A DNA stretch of 64,000 nt from Steromphala cineraria (taxonomy: Eukaryota > Mollusca > Gastropoda > Trochida > Trochidae). Location of the stretch: positions 55,123,600 through 55,187,599 of the forward strand of contig OU744736.1 of NCBI GenBank assembly GCA_916613615.1. Reading direction: 5' to 3'. A program made the translations under genes and the position numbers. This document shows, in pieces, positions 37,501-48,949 of this stretch (positions are counted from its first letter, which is position 1; each line of letters starts with the position of its first letter). The notes beneath the pieces were generated by a model that saw only the letters and a program-made list of their open reading frames with translations, searched no databases and was not told where the DNA came from.

Positions 37501-38551
37501 AAACCGGTTTGCTGTCTCATTCGATTGTCTGATTGTAGAGAGTTATCGAAAGATACAATATGATTATGAGTTTCGTTGAATATTTTTCTACAGTCTAACT
37601 TTTTCCAACGTATGATAAGATCACAGAACACAATGACGTTTTACATCAACAAAACAAAAATGATTTTGTGTTTCAGAAAATTATGACATGGTAAGTGTTA
37701 TTCTTTCATCTTGCTAAGACAACAGTACTTAAACAATGCCCTTCTATAAATACCATTTCCTTCTCATCTTTATAACATTATACAATAGCAAGACCAATCA
37801 TACCCCTTGAGTTCTGTGCATAGGTAGAGACTGGTGCCTTGTGGGGATGCTGATTGATCGACATAGAGACTGGTGCCTTGTGGGGATGCTGATTGGTCGA
37901 GATAGAGACTGGTGCCTTGTGGGTATGCTGATTGGTCGAGATAGACACTGGTTCCTTGTAGGGATGCTGATTGGTCGAGATAGAGACTGGTTCCTTGTAT
38001 GAATGCTGATTGGTCGAGATAGAGACTGGTTCCGTGTATGATTGCTGATTGGTCGAAACAGAAACTGGTTCCTTGTATGAATGCTGATTGGTCGAGATAG
38101 AGACTGGTTCCTTGTATGAATGCTGATTGGTCAAGATAGAGACTGGTTCCTTGTATGGATGCTGGTTGGTCGAGATAGAGACTGCTTCCTTGTATTGATG
38201 CTGATTGGTCGAGATAGAGACTGGTGCCTTGTAGGGATGCTGATTGGTCAAGATAGAGACTGCTTCCTTGTATGAATGCTGATTGGTCGAGATAGAGACT
38301 GGTGCCTTGTAGGGATGCTGATTGGTCAAGATAGAGACTGCTTCCTTGTATGGATGCTGATTGGTCGAGATATAGATTGGTGCTGTGTGATGACGCTGAT
38401 TGGTCGACATTGTGACTGGTTCGTTATGTGGATGTTGATAGGTCGACATGCGCATGTCCTGGCCAACCTGTGCATGCTGGATCGTACTGAACACGCTCTG
38501 TTGTGTCGCCGGCCGATACTGCAATCTCATTGGCTGAAGAGGTTTCTGCAA
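31578..38551 (-). CDS. PHD-bromodomain protein, TIF1 (TRIM24/TRIM33) type
   Basis: Eight exons, in order: 38551-37804, 37495-37396, 36748-36643, 36056-35776, 35383-35254, 34456-34382, 34151-33999 and 31865-31578. All have GT-AG borders and compatible phases. In order they encode a 16-fold 13-residue repeat; a linker; a segment with the possible sumoylation site IKQE; an acidic stretch; a PHD finger ([27 protein letters not shown] ... CTLC) followed by a basic KRK; and a bromodomain (VCERIMLELYCH ... VPNYYKIIKTPMDF ... FQNCATYNQ) keeping the acetyl-lysine-binding asparagine. TIF1 proteins read histone tails and repress transcription in the nucleus. The PHD tryptophan (GEWIC in relatives) is phenylalanine here. 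The TRIM N-terminus (RING, B-boxes) is not found; the start is probably the zinc-finger exon 39539-39844. Confidence 0.85.
32317..32760 (+). repeat. Tandem repeat, 170-bp unit, 2.6 copies
   Basis: Units start at 32317, 32487 and 32656 (TCGAACTCCATCAAGG). The last is partial and ends in a CGCACG microsatellite. It lies in the last intron of the PHD-bromodomain gene. Confidence 0.85.
32880..33462 (+). repeat. Degenerate tandem repeat, ~160-bp unit, about 4 copies
   Basis: Each unit carries GCTGTGACCTTGAAAAT, then TGGGCCCGG, TTATGAAGAGAAT and GAGATATCCC. The later units are more alike. It lies in the same intron as the 170-bp repeat. Confidence 0.8.
34660..34970 (-). repeat. Dispersed repeat in an intron, inverted relative to 26490-26800
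   Basis: The sequence is similar on the opposite strand to 26490-26800 over about 300 bp. No coding content. Confidence 0.55.
37810..38452 (-). repeat. Coding minisatellite: 16 units of 39 bp
   Basis: The unit encodes 13 residues with consensus ISTNQHPYKEPVS. TNQH is almost invariant and the E/A and P/S positions alternate. The frame is kept throughout. Every unit also contains ACCAATCAG, a CCAAT-box core, as the codons for TNQ. Confidence 0.9.
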
Positions 38552-38672
38552 CTGCAAGATCGACAGTACGTGATGAATTTCCAACGCATAAATATCAGCC
38601 TTCGCTCTTTTATACGATGTCCAATTGAAAATCTCTTTCTTATACTCTTTCTCGTGGGGTAGAAAAGTTAAA

Positions 38673-38707
38673 TATTTTCACTCGTGGCTGCGCCACTCGT
38701 GAAAATA
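38673..38707. repeat. 16-bp perfect hairpin
   Basis: TATTTTCACTCGTGGC and its complement are separated by 3 bp. The same hairpin core is at 48093-48121, in intron 2 of C1q-5. Confidence 0.8.
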
Positions 38708-39538
38708 TAACCTTTCTACCTCACTCGATGAGATAAACATGGTATTAGTCAAGAAAAGACAGATATCCTCTATTTAATGAATCTACCATGTTATGACGAG
38801 AATGACGTCACAACGTCAGCGGGCCGGCGCAATGGTCATGTCGGCAAAGTTTTTTTTATACTTTTTCGATTTTATTTAGCCAGTAAGAAATAAGATTCTA
38901 AACTCGGTCCCATTTTAATAAAATTTTTATAAATGTCGCTACCAAACCATTCACTCGTTTCATAAACATACGTCGTTTTGTTTTCTCTTTATATAACATT
39001 TTTGACTGCTGTCACTATGAACAGTGCTGTTTAGATTAATTGTTGACAGTCAACGTGGTCACAATCGCCGTGACGTCATGGTTGTACGTCTTTCTAGTAA
39101 GGAAGTTTTGGTGTCGTTAGTCCCTTTTAATATTTATGTATTCGTTTTTCTATTCGATTGAGCAAATTCATTGGCGGATCCAGAGGGGGATTGCGACACC
39201 ACATCGCGCGCTGACTGAATTACGTGACGTAATACTGACGTCATAATCGTTGGGTATCACGTCACAATGTCAGGGGCAGGCCGCGATGTTCATATCGGCG
39301 AATTGTTTTATGTTTTCGAACCAGCAATAAATAAAATACTAAACTCTGTACCGTTTAATAACATTTGTTTTTCAATTAAAACTTATGCTGATAAACACGA
39401 GAATGACATTTATTTTCGTCTAAAAGAATATTCAAATCAAGAAACGCGAGAGAGATTTTACGAGTTATAAAGGTTCGATTTGCTTTTATAAAATTGGTGT
39501 TGTATACTGACGTTTATGGGGGAAAGTCAAGTAGATAC
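38708..39538. other. Intron or upstream sequence with repeat remnants
   Basis: No RING or B-box exon is seen on either strand. Two stretches (about 38790-38960 and 39230-39440) resemble each other and the tandem foldback at 55081-55798 (TGACGTCA, GTCGGCAA, AATACTAAACTC). Confidence 0.45.
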
Positions 39539-39844
39539 CTGAACCGGTAGATGGGGTGCGCCCAGTAGTGCAACATGGTTCCTGCTGACGGTGACAGGGG
39601 TTGCTCTAATGTCCGTGTCCGGAAAACCAATCATTCTCCTCTCCAAGTAATCTCCCGGAGTTAGGTTATATTTTTTCTTGTGTACTGAGTTGATATGCCT
39701 CACGCATTCATCCCGGCGTCTGAAAGACTTGTCACAAAGACGGCAGTAATGTCTGTAGTCGGAGTGAAGAGTATTGATGTGTCTCGTTAGGGTGTCTCGT
39801 CGGGAGAATAATTTCTTACACTGTTCACACTTGTGTTCCGGCAT
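39539..39844 (-). CDS. Two-finger C2H2 exon, probable first exon of the PHD-bromodomain gene
   Basis: The start codon at 39844 opens 102 codons that end at a donor (CAG|gtatct) in phase 0. Two C2H2 fingers (CEQCKKLFSRRDTLTRHINTLH, then CRLCDKSFRRRDECVRHINSVH) occupy residues 5-28 and 33-56. A basic KKKYNLTPGDYLERR tail follows. The next exon on the same strand is that at 38551, 987 bp downstream, which begins in phase 0. Joining them gives a continuous frame to the bromodomain stop. The exon is a paralogue of 41491-41796 and 949-1254. The join is inferred from position and phase only. Confidence 0.65.
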
Positions 39845-39880
39845 TTTGAAAGCGACTGTTATAATCTCGAAGACTCATTA

Positions 39881-39919
39881 TGACGTCATTACCTATGACG
39901 TTATAACATTATGACGTCA
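39881..39919. promoter_or_regulatory. Pair of TGACGTCA sites upstream of the zinc-finger exon
   Basis: Exact octamers stand at 39881-39888 and 39912-39919, with a half-changed copy between them. They are placed 37-75 bp before the start codon, as in the two paralogous loci. Confidence 0.5.
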
Positions 39920-41269
39920 TAGTGCTGTTTTGTGATCCGCGGTGGCGGTGTGAGTGTGTTGTTTATTGTGATGGGAGTTTTTTAAATCAGAGATGATCTT
40001 TATTGTGATAGCAAATTGATATTTTTTATTTAAAAAAGTTATAAATGAAGGTTAACTGTCAAATATAAACATCAAATATAAACGTGCATCAATTCAAATA
40101 CATTAAGAAAAAAGGTTCTTTTTTTCTTTTAGGTTGCAACACTAATAGCCTTATTGCCTCAGTACAGTACCGGGCCAAAAGTTAACAATTGTTCTTGAAA
40201 TTTTGTTTGATTTACTTGTAAACAAACTGTTGCAAAAATAACTGTCATTCATTTTTCACTTTCAGTCATCGGTGATCGTTTGTAAAAGACATTATGGAAA
40301 AATGTGATGTACTGTGATGTCCCTCGCCCCAATTGTTCAATAAACCCCATCATCTAAGCCTTATTTGCCAATCAAGCCAGAGATATTCTACAATTTTAGG
40401 TAGATATTTGAGAAAACAATCACATATAAAGAAATTATATGTAGCCTAAGGAGTAAAAGGATCCACTCCATTAATGGGCGAAACCATAATATGATTCTAA
40501 AAGATACTGAAAGATTTTGAGATTGAGGCCGGAAAAGGGCCCAACTCCCCATAAGAACTATGTTCATTTTTTTCCATCGAAACCAGAACAAAATAAAATT
40601 GAAAGTAACCAAAGTCTCAAAGGCACTACTCCAACACTAGATTTCTCCACATACCAAGTTTCTTAAAAAATGTTTAATAACTTTTGAGTTATGACCCGTA
40701 GACGGACCCTACACCCAACATGCATTAAGTTCAAATTGTTTCCAAGGAAGCCAGAAATAAGAGTCTCGTACAAACGGCATCTCCTGTGGACCCCATTATG
40801 GATGATAAAAAGTATTTTCTCCAAAATAAGAGTTTTAAGTGGTCAATCAGCGCCTTCCTTCGAATACGGCAAAAATACAGTGACGTCATAATCCTTGACA
40901 ACGAAATAGTGGTTTTCTGTTAGATTTATATATTTGCTTCACAGGGATGTCACGGTTTTTAATGTCTATACTATATAACACGTTTTAAATGATACGATAT
41001 AAATATTTATGTTCAGGAAAGTGAGAAATACATTCGATGAATTCGCAATGATAGCGTTACCATTGCTCACGACTAATTTATTCCAAAACCAAGAAGCACA
41101 ACCCCCGGCACAGACGAGTTCATTTTCGTTGCCAGAAGCTTGGATTTTTTACACAGTGTAATTTGCTGCGCGTTCGGTTTCAATTTTAAATTTATAAGTA
41201 GAACACACCTCTTATTTTGAAACACACTAGGTTTATATCCTAAATACATTATCAGACGTAGCAGACTGT

Positions 41270-41409
41270 CAACTTGAATCGGTGCAGGATTTTTTCAAGT
41301 GCCATGGCTGTATATTGGGTTATGGCTAGGGACCATTATATGGTACTGCGGCATTATGGAGAGTTTTGGGGGAGGGGCACATATATGGTCCTGGGGCACT
41401 ATAAGGGTT
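41270..41409. other. ~140-bp insertion relative to the left copy
   Basis: It contains repeated GGCACT.ATA and TATGGT motifs and removes the stop used in the left copy, so the unspliced zinc-finger frame runs further. No class is assigned. Confidence 0.5.
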
Positions 41410-41490
41410 AAGAGTCAATTTCACAAAATTACCAAAATTAATTTGCCGTGAGTGAGACGCTAAACGGGAGACAGGCGAAGAAGGGCCTAC

Positions 41491-41796
41491 CTGAAAGGTT
41501 AGTTGTGGTGCGGGCACTGGTTTAATAAGGTTCTTACTGACGGCGGCACATGTTGAATACAGATCAATGTTTTGAAAACAGACCCTCCTTCTCTCCCAGT
41601 AATCTCTTGGAGTGAGACGAGGATTTATCTTGTGCACTAATCTAATGTGTCTCATAAAGTGATCACGACGTGTGAATGATTTATCACAAAGTCGACATAA
41701 ATGTCTGTAGTCTGAATGAACAGTGTTCATATGTCTCCTGAAGACGTCACGACTTGAGAAGATTTTCACACATCGTTCACACTTGTGTTCCGACAT
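41491..41796 (-). CDS. Two-finger C2H2 first exon (right copy)
   Basis: The exon is almost identical to 949-1254: 102 codons, two C2H2 fingers and the same CAG|gtaggc donor in phase 0. It differs by a few residues (for example DHFMRH, ERRRVCF). It lies upstream of, and on the same strand as, the exon at 39539, so it could act as an alternative first exon for the PHD-bromodomain gene or begin a gene of its own. No downstream exon is evident between 40414 and 41490. Confidence 0.6.
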
Positions 41797-41826
41797 TTTG
41801 AATAGCGACTGTCGCTAGCATCCCTA

Positions 41827-41849
41827 TGACGTCATAGTGCATGACGTCA
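41827..41849. promoter_or_regulatory. Pair of TGACGTCA sites
   Basis: Exact octamers stand at 41827-41834 and 41842-41849, in the same place as in the other two zinc-finger loci. Confidence 0.5.
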
Positions 41850-42562
41850 TAGCTCAATGTGACCAAAGAACACCTCATCTTTGTGGTCAGCAGATAGAGA
41901 GAGGAGGTTACACCTGTCAACATCTGTCTGTGTAGCCTGTGTGACCTTTTGGAAGAGTAGCATTTAATTTTATATGTCGTGTATGTTCCGACCTTGTATC
42001 GTTTACAAGGTCACCGTGCCTCTAGAACCACTAAATTATTTAGTGATAAATATCAGCGCAGATTCCCATCGGCGGCCATTTTCGTGTGAACACCTTTAAT
42101 TCATTTTATGTTAAAAAAGGAATCGCATGTCTGAACTTTACATCATTAATTTTATTTATTACTGCTATATTAAGATTGTCTTTCAATTTGAACAATTTAT
42201 TCAAATTTTCCTGACATCACCTTATATTACCCCTAAAAACGGGCTACTGTCCCTTTAAATACAACAAATGTCAGTTTGATACTAGACTTTTCAGTATTGT
42301 GTAACGGACGACAATGTTCTGAAGATATTAATTTTCATACCATTGTCAAATTTGAATTCAATTTAATTATTTTTTAACATAAACAAAACTATTATCTCCG
42401 AACTTCTCTTTGTTTCTGCGAAGAATAACTAAACCAACAATACGCTATATTCATGGTCTGTCTAATGTAAATAAAGTGTGACGAATATAGATTAAATATT
42501 CAGCTACCATGGTAAGAACACGTTCAGATCATCTGCTAGATATATGTATGCACGTATTGTAG

Positions 42563-42651
42563 CATTCTCGATAATCCAGAGTTTACGTTCCGATTATATC
42601 TCCACTTAGTTAATATATTATCGGAACGTAAACTCTGGATTATCGAGAATG
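42563..42651. repeat. 32-bp inverted repeat, right copy
   Basis: Arms 42563-42594 and 42620-42651 are perfect and identical to those of the left copy; only the loop differs. Confidence 0.85.
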
Positions 42652-45277
42652 ATATTGTAGGGCAACGAACACAATTTTCAAGAAATTTCTCATAAAGATC
42701 TGTACATGTGTCTTCAAAGAACAAATGGAAAGATTGAACGACTGCAATTGAATGAGGCGCTCGTAAAATGACATAAGTATCTATGTTACAGTCGATCAGT
42801 GTCCGACAGTTTGCAAATTTGTAAAACCAAGGTAAGGCAAAAAAGATGCGATGACGCATATTATTTATTTATTTACAAAGTTTTATTTATGAACATGAAG
42901 AAAAAGAAAGAAATTTAATCTTCGAAAGACATTTCACTGCGCCTTTGAAGGCACTCGCGGACGGAAACGAGTAACATTTTAAGAGCCTGCGTTTTAATTT
43001 GTTTCTAGGCCACGAAACTTAATTTTTCCCTTGTCAACATCTTGAAAAATGGATTGATACGGGGCCTTTCGCTAGGCCTTACAGGAAGTAATTATAACAA
43101 GTCTTCGTCCGTAATTTTCTTCTCCTTGGTAAATCTAACGATTCAAGTGGCGGATGAATGTAGAGTGTTATGGAGTATAAGTTTCTTTCTTTTGACACTA
43201 ACACGTTCCAACTCTGTTTCATTACTTTCAAACAAATAATTATGCTAAAGATTGGGGAAATTCTATATTTCAGGGGTACTTCACTTGACCGTCTTTCCCT
43301 TACAGGCTTACACCATGTATCCTGTTTATGTCATTGCTAATCTGCAGTCATTTTAATCCAAATTTTTCACAGGAACTCCAGACACTTGTAATAATTTGTC
43401 ATGAGTACCGGTGATGAGAATATATGATTTTGAGGGGAAGGGAAACATAAGGAAGGCCTGTCAAGTCATGTCTTGTAAGGCTTAAAACTTCTAAACTAAA
43501 CATCTCATTTGATCAAATTTGATTTTGATGAATAAATATATATGAAGATGTGTTATGATTTTTAAAACTCGACAAATAACGAAGACTTTGTTAGAAAACT
43601 TGAATTTTGTCCAGCCACTAACTTTTAACTTTTTGTTAGATATTTATTTAGTATACTATACTACTCAAACAAATCTAAGGAACACTTGTATAGTGTCCCA
43701 TATACACCGAATACCTCAGCTCATGGTAAAAACTATGTTCTTCATGAAATAAACACTATCTTACTGACATGTTGGAATCAAATTCTGCATTTGACGCAGT
43801 TTCTGTTTTGCGCTGTGGTGTAAGAAGGCAGGGGTCGAAAATGAAAGTCACAACATGTCAGATAGCTCAGTTTTAAAACATTGTGGTTTTGTCTTGGGAG
43901 ACTTGATCGCTTTGGAAGGGATATCTCTGTTAGAGAAAGAGTTGATGAAACCATTTTCATGAACAAATGTGATTTAAAATTCAAAATTTCTGAAATTAAT
44001 CAAAATTTCCAAAAATTCTTTGAAGTTTAAAAAGCTGTAACCTAACGCCAGGTTTGCATGTGGGTATGAATACAACTTCAAACCAAACCCTTCTCTTTGA
44101 GCTGCTCACATTTAAAGTTGGTGCTAGTGATATTACAACTTGAGTCTTCCTTAACTTCTTTTGAGTAGTATATATAACATGTGATATAAAGATAAACATT
44201 GACATGAGGTTGCGTCATGATTATTACCGTTTTAACTAGATTTTGTAATATTTAGTGTTTTTGCAAAGAATGATGACAGTCAGAAAAAGTGTTCTTTTCT
44301 GTCTGGATAGAACATATCATTTATGTGTCAAATTTGGTAATGAGATTAACATGATGCTGTGTCACGTTTAACAATTGGAACCTTTTTGCAAAATTTAGAA
44401 TTTCTTTGGTAGAAAGTGGTGACATTGTTGGTAAACTGCTTTTAAAGGATACTGTTTCAAGTCCTGACCTGACCTTCCTGAACCTCAGACCTATTTGTTA
44501 TATTTTTATCAAAGATGGTATTGATACACAGAATGACTTCAAGGTGTATCATGATTCACAATCTAAACAATATCTTTGTATAGTTTGGCGAGTTTTGCAA
44601 AACGTTTCAAAACTCTCCGACTGGAAATATCAACACTAGTTAGATCCCTCTCACATTTTGATATGGATGCATGCTTAGAAATTGTTTGTCACGATTAAAA
44701 AAACAAAAAAACTTATAGTCATCATGTTTAATATGTAAGAAAACTGTAGTAAGTCAAGTCATGTTCGTGAGTTCTTTAGGCTTTTCATTTATCCGATTCA
44801 TCATTGATATCTCCAAAATAATGAAGCACGACTTTTATTCAACAAAGTGTAAGAGATGGTTTAGTAGACAATAATGATAATATTGAGATTTTGTGTATTT
44901 TCTGGTTATAAACAGAACATTATAATCGTGCCCATGGGATACTATGTTTACAACAGTACTGCCTGAATTTCAGTATATCCTTCGGTCTCGCTCGGGAGAT
45001 ACGAATTCAAGGCATACTCGTATCGTAATCAGAGTATGACATGGCCACTCATATCCTTTTGTCATAGCGTAATGTCTCTCGATAAACATTATTTCATTTG
45101 CGAAGGAATTACATACTGAGCAGCCATATTTATAAGGAGTTCTATTTTCAACAAAAACAAAGGATTATTATGAACAACAGTGAGAGATTACATCGATCAT
45201 TGTTTTCAGTGAAATTTTTACACCTTTCTATCATCTGAAATCTCAATCTTTAAAGCAAGTTTATTCATGGTGATGAA

Positions 45278-45686
45278 CATCCTGCTACATCAGTGTATAT
45301 GTCTCCGCTAATGCTACAACCTATCCTCTGATATAGTCTTCTGTCATATAGCAAGCCAATCAGCAATAGCAGCTTCGTTCTTGTCTTCGTTCCGCGTGCT
45401 CACCTCGTGATTCAAATTAACCAATAGGAGTGCTATTGGATAATAAATCTGCTTCTCATTGCAGTCTCCCGCTAAGCTCCAAATCGCGCGCTCTTAGATT
45501 TCCACGTACGACATCACTAGACAACAGTGTATGGAGTTCGAAAGAGTTTGACTGAAAACAGACAGGCTATAAATAGCGTTGTGCAACCACCCGTCAGCGA
45601 TACGACAGAAGACTATAGGAGGATATCAGGAGATACAATGTAGGTTGTAGCATTAGCGGAGACTTTTACGCTGATGTAGCAAGATG
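45278..45686. mobile_element. MITE with 9-bp target duplication, right copy
   Basis: This is the same element as 4715-5105, between GGTGATGAA repeats at 45269-45277 and 45687-45695. It has small internal insertions and a deletion near 45360. Confidence 0.75.
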
Positions 45687-45933
45687 GGTGATGAATAAAC
45701 ATTTAAATTTTAGAATAACTCCATTTACTTAAGAGTAAACATAAAAAAATTAATATCATATTCATAGTTATTTCTGTTTAAATTTACACAACTCAAAGAT
45801 GACTCATTATTAATTGCAAAAATTATAAACAGATTTGGAGAGTCTTGCGAACAGAATGTCAAAAAGAATATTTCATGTTTAATGTCTGCTCTCGAATCAG
45901 GATATAGAACGCCTGTTCATTGGTTTTATCTAT

Positions 45934-45941
45934 TATATAAA
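45934..45941 (+). promoter_or_regulatory. TATA box of C1q-5
   Basis: TATATAAA lies 93 bp upstream of the start codon, as in C1q-1. Confidence 0.6.
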
Positions 45942-46034
45942 AGGTCAGAAGATTACACACAATAGACTGACATCTGGCAGACATTGCATGACTTGAAGAC
46001 ACCACTCACAGAACAGAATTTGTAACGAGAAGAA

Positions 46035-48949
46035 ATGGTATGTACTTTGTTAGTATCGTTCCTTGCCATTCTGGTTTATACAGTTGTTACCGCTGACAAC
46101 ACAACAGATTACATTCATCAACTGGAACAGAAGATATCTGATCTGGAGAGTCACACACGGGCATCAGAACAGAAGCAGGCCGCTGTTCTTGCCAGTGTTC
46201 TCTCCAGGCTGCAGTCTCAGGAACAGGTCATTCAGGAAAACAAGGTTTGACAGATTATTGTTTTCTAAAAAATAAACAAATAATTACAACAATCTAGCAA
46301 ATTATAAATTCGTTTCTAATTGTTACCTCATAATCTCCCGATGTAATCGCACAAATTAATCTGGAAGGGTCTGCTATAAATGAGCGAGGTTCTGAATATT
46401 ATGATGTTCATAACAGTGGCCATTTTGCAGTCAACTTTTTGTGTGTTTGTTTTTAGTTAACTGTTTCTTCATTTGCTTAAATTGCCATATAATAGAAAAG
46501 TTTTGCTTTATTTCACATCTGTTAAATGTTGCAGGAAGAACTACAAAATCTGACGAAATCTAATGTTACTGGTAAGTTTTAGAACATCATGTTTTTATTC
46601 CTATAGCAATTACGTGCCTGATAAATTGAAAAAATAGCTAAAAAACGATCATTTTGGCATTAATTCAAATTTCCATTTAAAGGGGAAGTAGCACGTTTTT
46701 GAAAACTTTATATTTTAACATTTTCACTGATAATTGAAAGTTAATGTTAAATAATTACAAAATGGACACTAATTTCCGGGATTCTGATTGGACGAGAGCG
46801 CTCAAAAACCTGCTGCCATTTCTCGATAAATGCAGAAAAATTTGCAACCATACCATGTGCATTCATTCCTTGTGACGTCACAATCACTTGACGCAATAGT
46901 TCGGTTTTGACAGTTGCCAGTTACGTTCTGTTGCAAAGACAGATATAACATATCTTATCACTTCCCACCTGCGTTTGTAACAAGTAAATACATTCTTCTC
47001 CCTAACACAATCCATACATTCACCGGAAAGACTGCATTTAAATAACTACGAGTCCTCAAGCCTGTTCGCTCGGCAAACGGCGGACATTTTGAACGTCGTG
47101 TGATATGCTAATGAGGGTTATTCCGAAAATACGGATTCCGGTTAAAACGAATTGTGATTGCATGGGTGTCAATGGTTGCGAAAACGAAATTAAATCTTCG
47201 GCCGTTTTAGTTCATGGAGTTCTCAATTTTGATTCAACTTTGTATTGTTTCGTGTAACAAACCACAATTTTACGACATTGATGACAGATTTTTTAAATAT
47301 AATTAGGAAAAACTTTGTTAACATGTTGATTTTGTAATTATAAGGATTGTTTTACATGTTTTGTGCCTCTATCGATGTATAACAGCAACAAATTTTTTAC
47401 AATTTTTTACGCGATTTTATACAATTTGTTGCTGTTATACATCGATAGAGGCACAAAACATGTAAAACAATCCTTAATTATCATTTTGACAGAGGCAAAA
47501 ATCTCATTACACATGTCAATCATCCATACATGTAGTCAGAGGACAAAGTATGAAGATTCACATGATATCCATTGGCGGCCTTTTTGTGTAAGAAAAAAGA
47601 AACTTTTTTTTACGTCAAAAATTTGAATCATTACTGCTCCATTTAGTTTACATACATTGTCTTTCAATTGGAACCATTAATTTTCATTTTCCTGACATCA
47701 CCTTTTATTATATACTTAGCAATGACTATAGGGTTATACGGTGAAAATATAATCCATATTTTAAGAAAAGCAGGAGAAAGTCATATTTTCACTGCAGTGA
47801 AAATATAATCCATATGTTCACTGCGGTGAGAAAAGTAGGAGCAATCCTATTACCTCCCTTTGAAACACGATTATCTCCCTTTGAGGAAACTTTTGCTCGC
47901 GTCACGGCGTTGGTTAGGATAGAAGAAAAACGACTCTTTACAATGTTTTCGGTATGTAACTGTTTTCAGTTTGCAGTGCAAATGTATCTTTCATATCAAA
48001 AAGCCAGCAGAAGTTCATATATTGTTGTTGTAGTTAATAATTGTTCACTTTATCACAAAAAAACTGAAGTGAAGTGAGAAAGTGTCATTTTCACTCGTGG
48101 CTGCGCCACTCGTGAAAATATCACTTTCTCACTCCACTCGATGAGATAGAAATGATATTCGGCAAAAACAATGAAATAGTCTATATCTATTCCCCCAAAA
48201 ACCTGCTACTGTCCCTTTAAGTAACTGCACAATTAAATATATTCAAACCTTTGAGAATAAATAATGTATTAAATATTTCACGTTTCTATTTAGTAGACTT
48301 GAGTTCTAAGTGGTTGCACATGTTCTATTCATGAAAAATGAAAAAACAAACTTTTTTAATGAATAGCACATATCTTAATTTGTTTGTTCAGATTGTTCCA
48401 TACAAACCACAGTTGCATGGCTTTAGCAATTTGTTTTTACAAAGCAAATTATCCTAGTAAATAAAACGTTTTGTGAACTACTATATACATTTCAATTATT
48501 TGGTCATGATTTCAGGCCAACGCATAGCATTTGAAGCCAACATTACCTCAGATGCAAAGGCAAAGCTGATCAAGTTTGACAGGGAACAGCTCAACGTTGG
48601 AGGTGGATATGATGCACACACAGGATTTTTCACAGCACCTACAACAGGAATCTATCACTTCTGGTTCACGGTGTATGTTACTGAGAGACAATTCGGAACC
48701 CAACCGAAGACAAGTCCAACGAAAGACAACATTGTAAAGCTTTATGCAGGAAACTCCGATACCAGTCCTTCCTATGGTGGTTATATGGCGCCTGAAGAAC
48801 TGAAAGCGGGAGCACTTCATATTAATGTCAGAGTTGTTCAGGGACAGCATGTTGTGTCTCTTAAAGCCGGTGAGACGGCTTATGTACATCTTGTGTCTTC
48901 AGAAGTAGTAAAAGCTGGGTCCTCCTTTGGTGGGATTATGCTTGGTTAA
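46035..48949 (+). CDS. C1q-5: secreted C1q domain-containing protein
   Basis: Exons are 46035-46244, 46535-46571 and 48516-48949 (681 nt, 226 residues). The plan equals that of C1q-1: signal peptide (MVCTLLVSFLAILVY), coiled coil, sequon-rich EELQNLTKSNVT, and a complete C1q domain ending SSFGGIMLG. Differences from C1q-1 are few (AHTGFF for AHRGLF, GTQPK for GSQPK). Intron 1 again starts with gtttga. Intron 2 is longer, because the resident MITE holds a 723-bp nested insertion. AATAAA occurs at 48980-48985. The gene is intact and probably functional; the ligand is unknown. Confidence 0.9.
46681..48216. mobile_element. TTAA-flanked MITE, right copy, interrupted
   Basis: This is the duplicate of 6099-6868, with TTAA at 46677-46680 and 48217-48220. 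It is interrupted by the composite insertion 46751-47473, and it keeps a central hairpin at 48093-48121 that is missing from the left copy. Confidence 0.65.
46751..47473. mobile_element. Composite insertion with 13-bp terminal repeats and a perfect 51-bp hairpin
   Basis: The insertion is bounded by TTAA at 46747-46750 and 47474-47477; the left copy has a single TTAA at 6165. The first part carries 13-bp inverted ends (ATAATTACAAAAT at 46751-46763, complement at 47329-47341). The second part is a perfect hairpin (arms 47344-47394 and 47423-47473, 28-bp loop). No coding content. Confidence 0.75.

Noticed and set aside
37810..38452. Regular 39-bp repeat suggesting a CRISPR array
   Set aside because: The units are contiguous without spacers, keep one reading frame and lie in a spliced eukaryotic gene.
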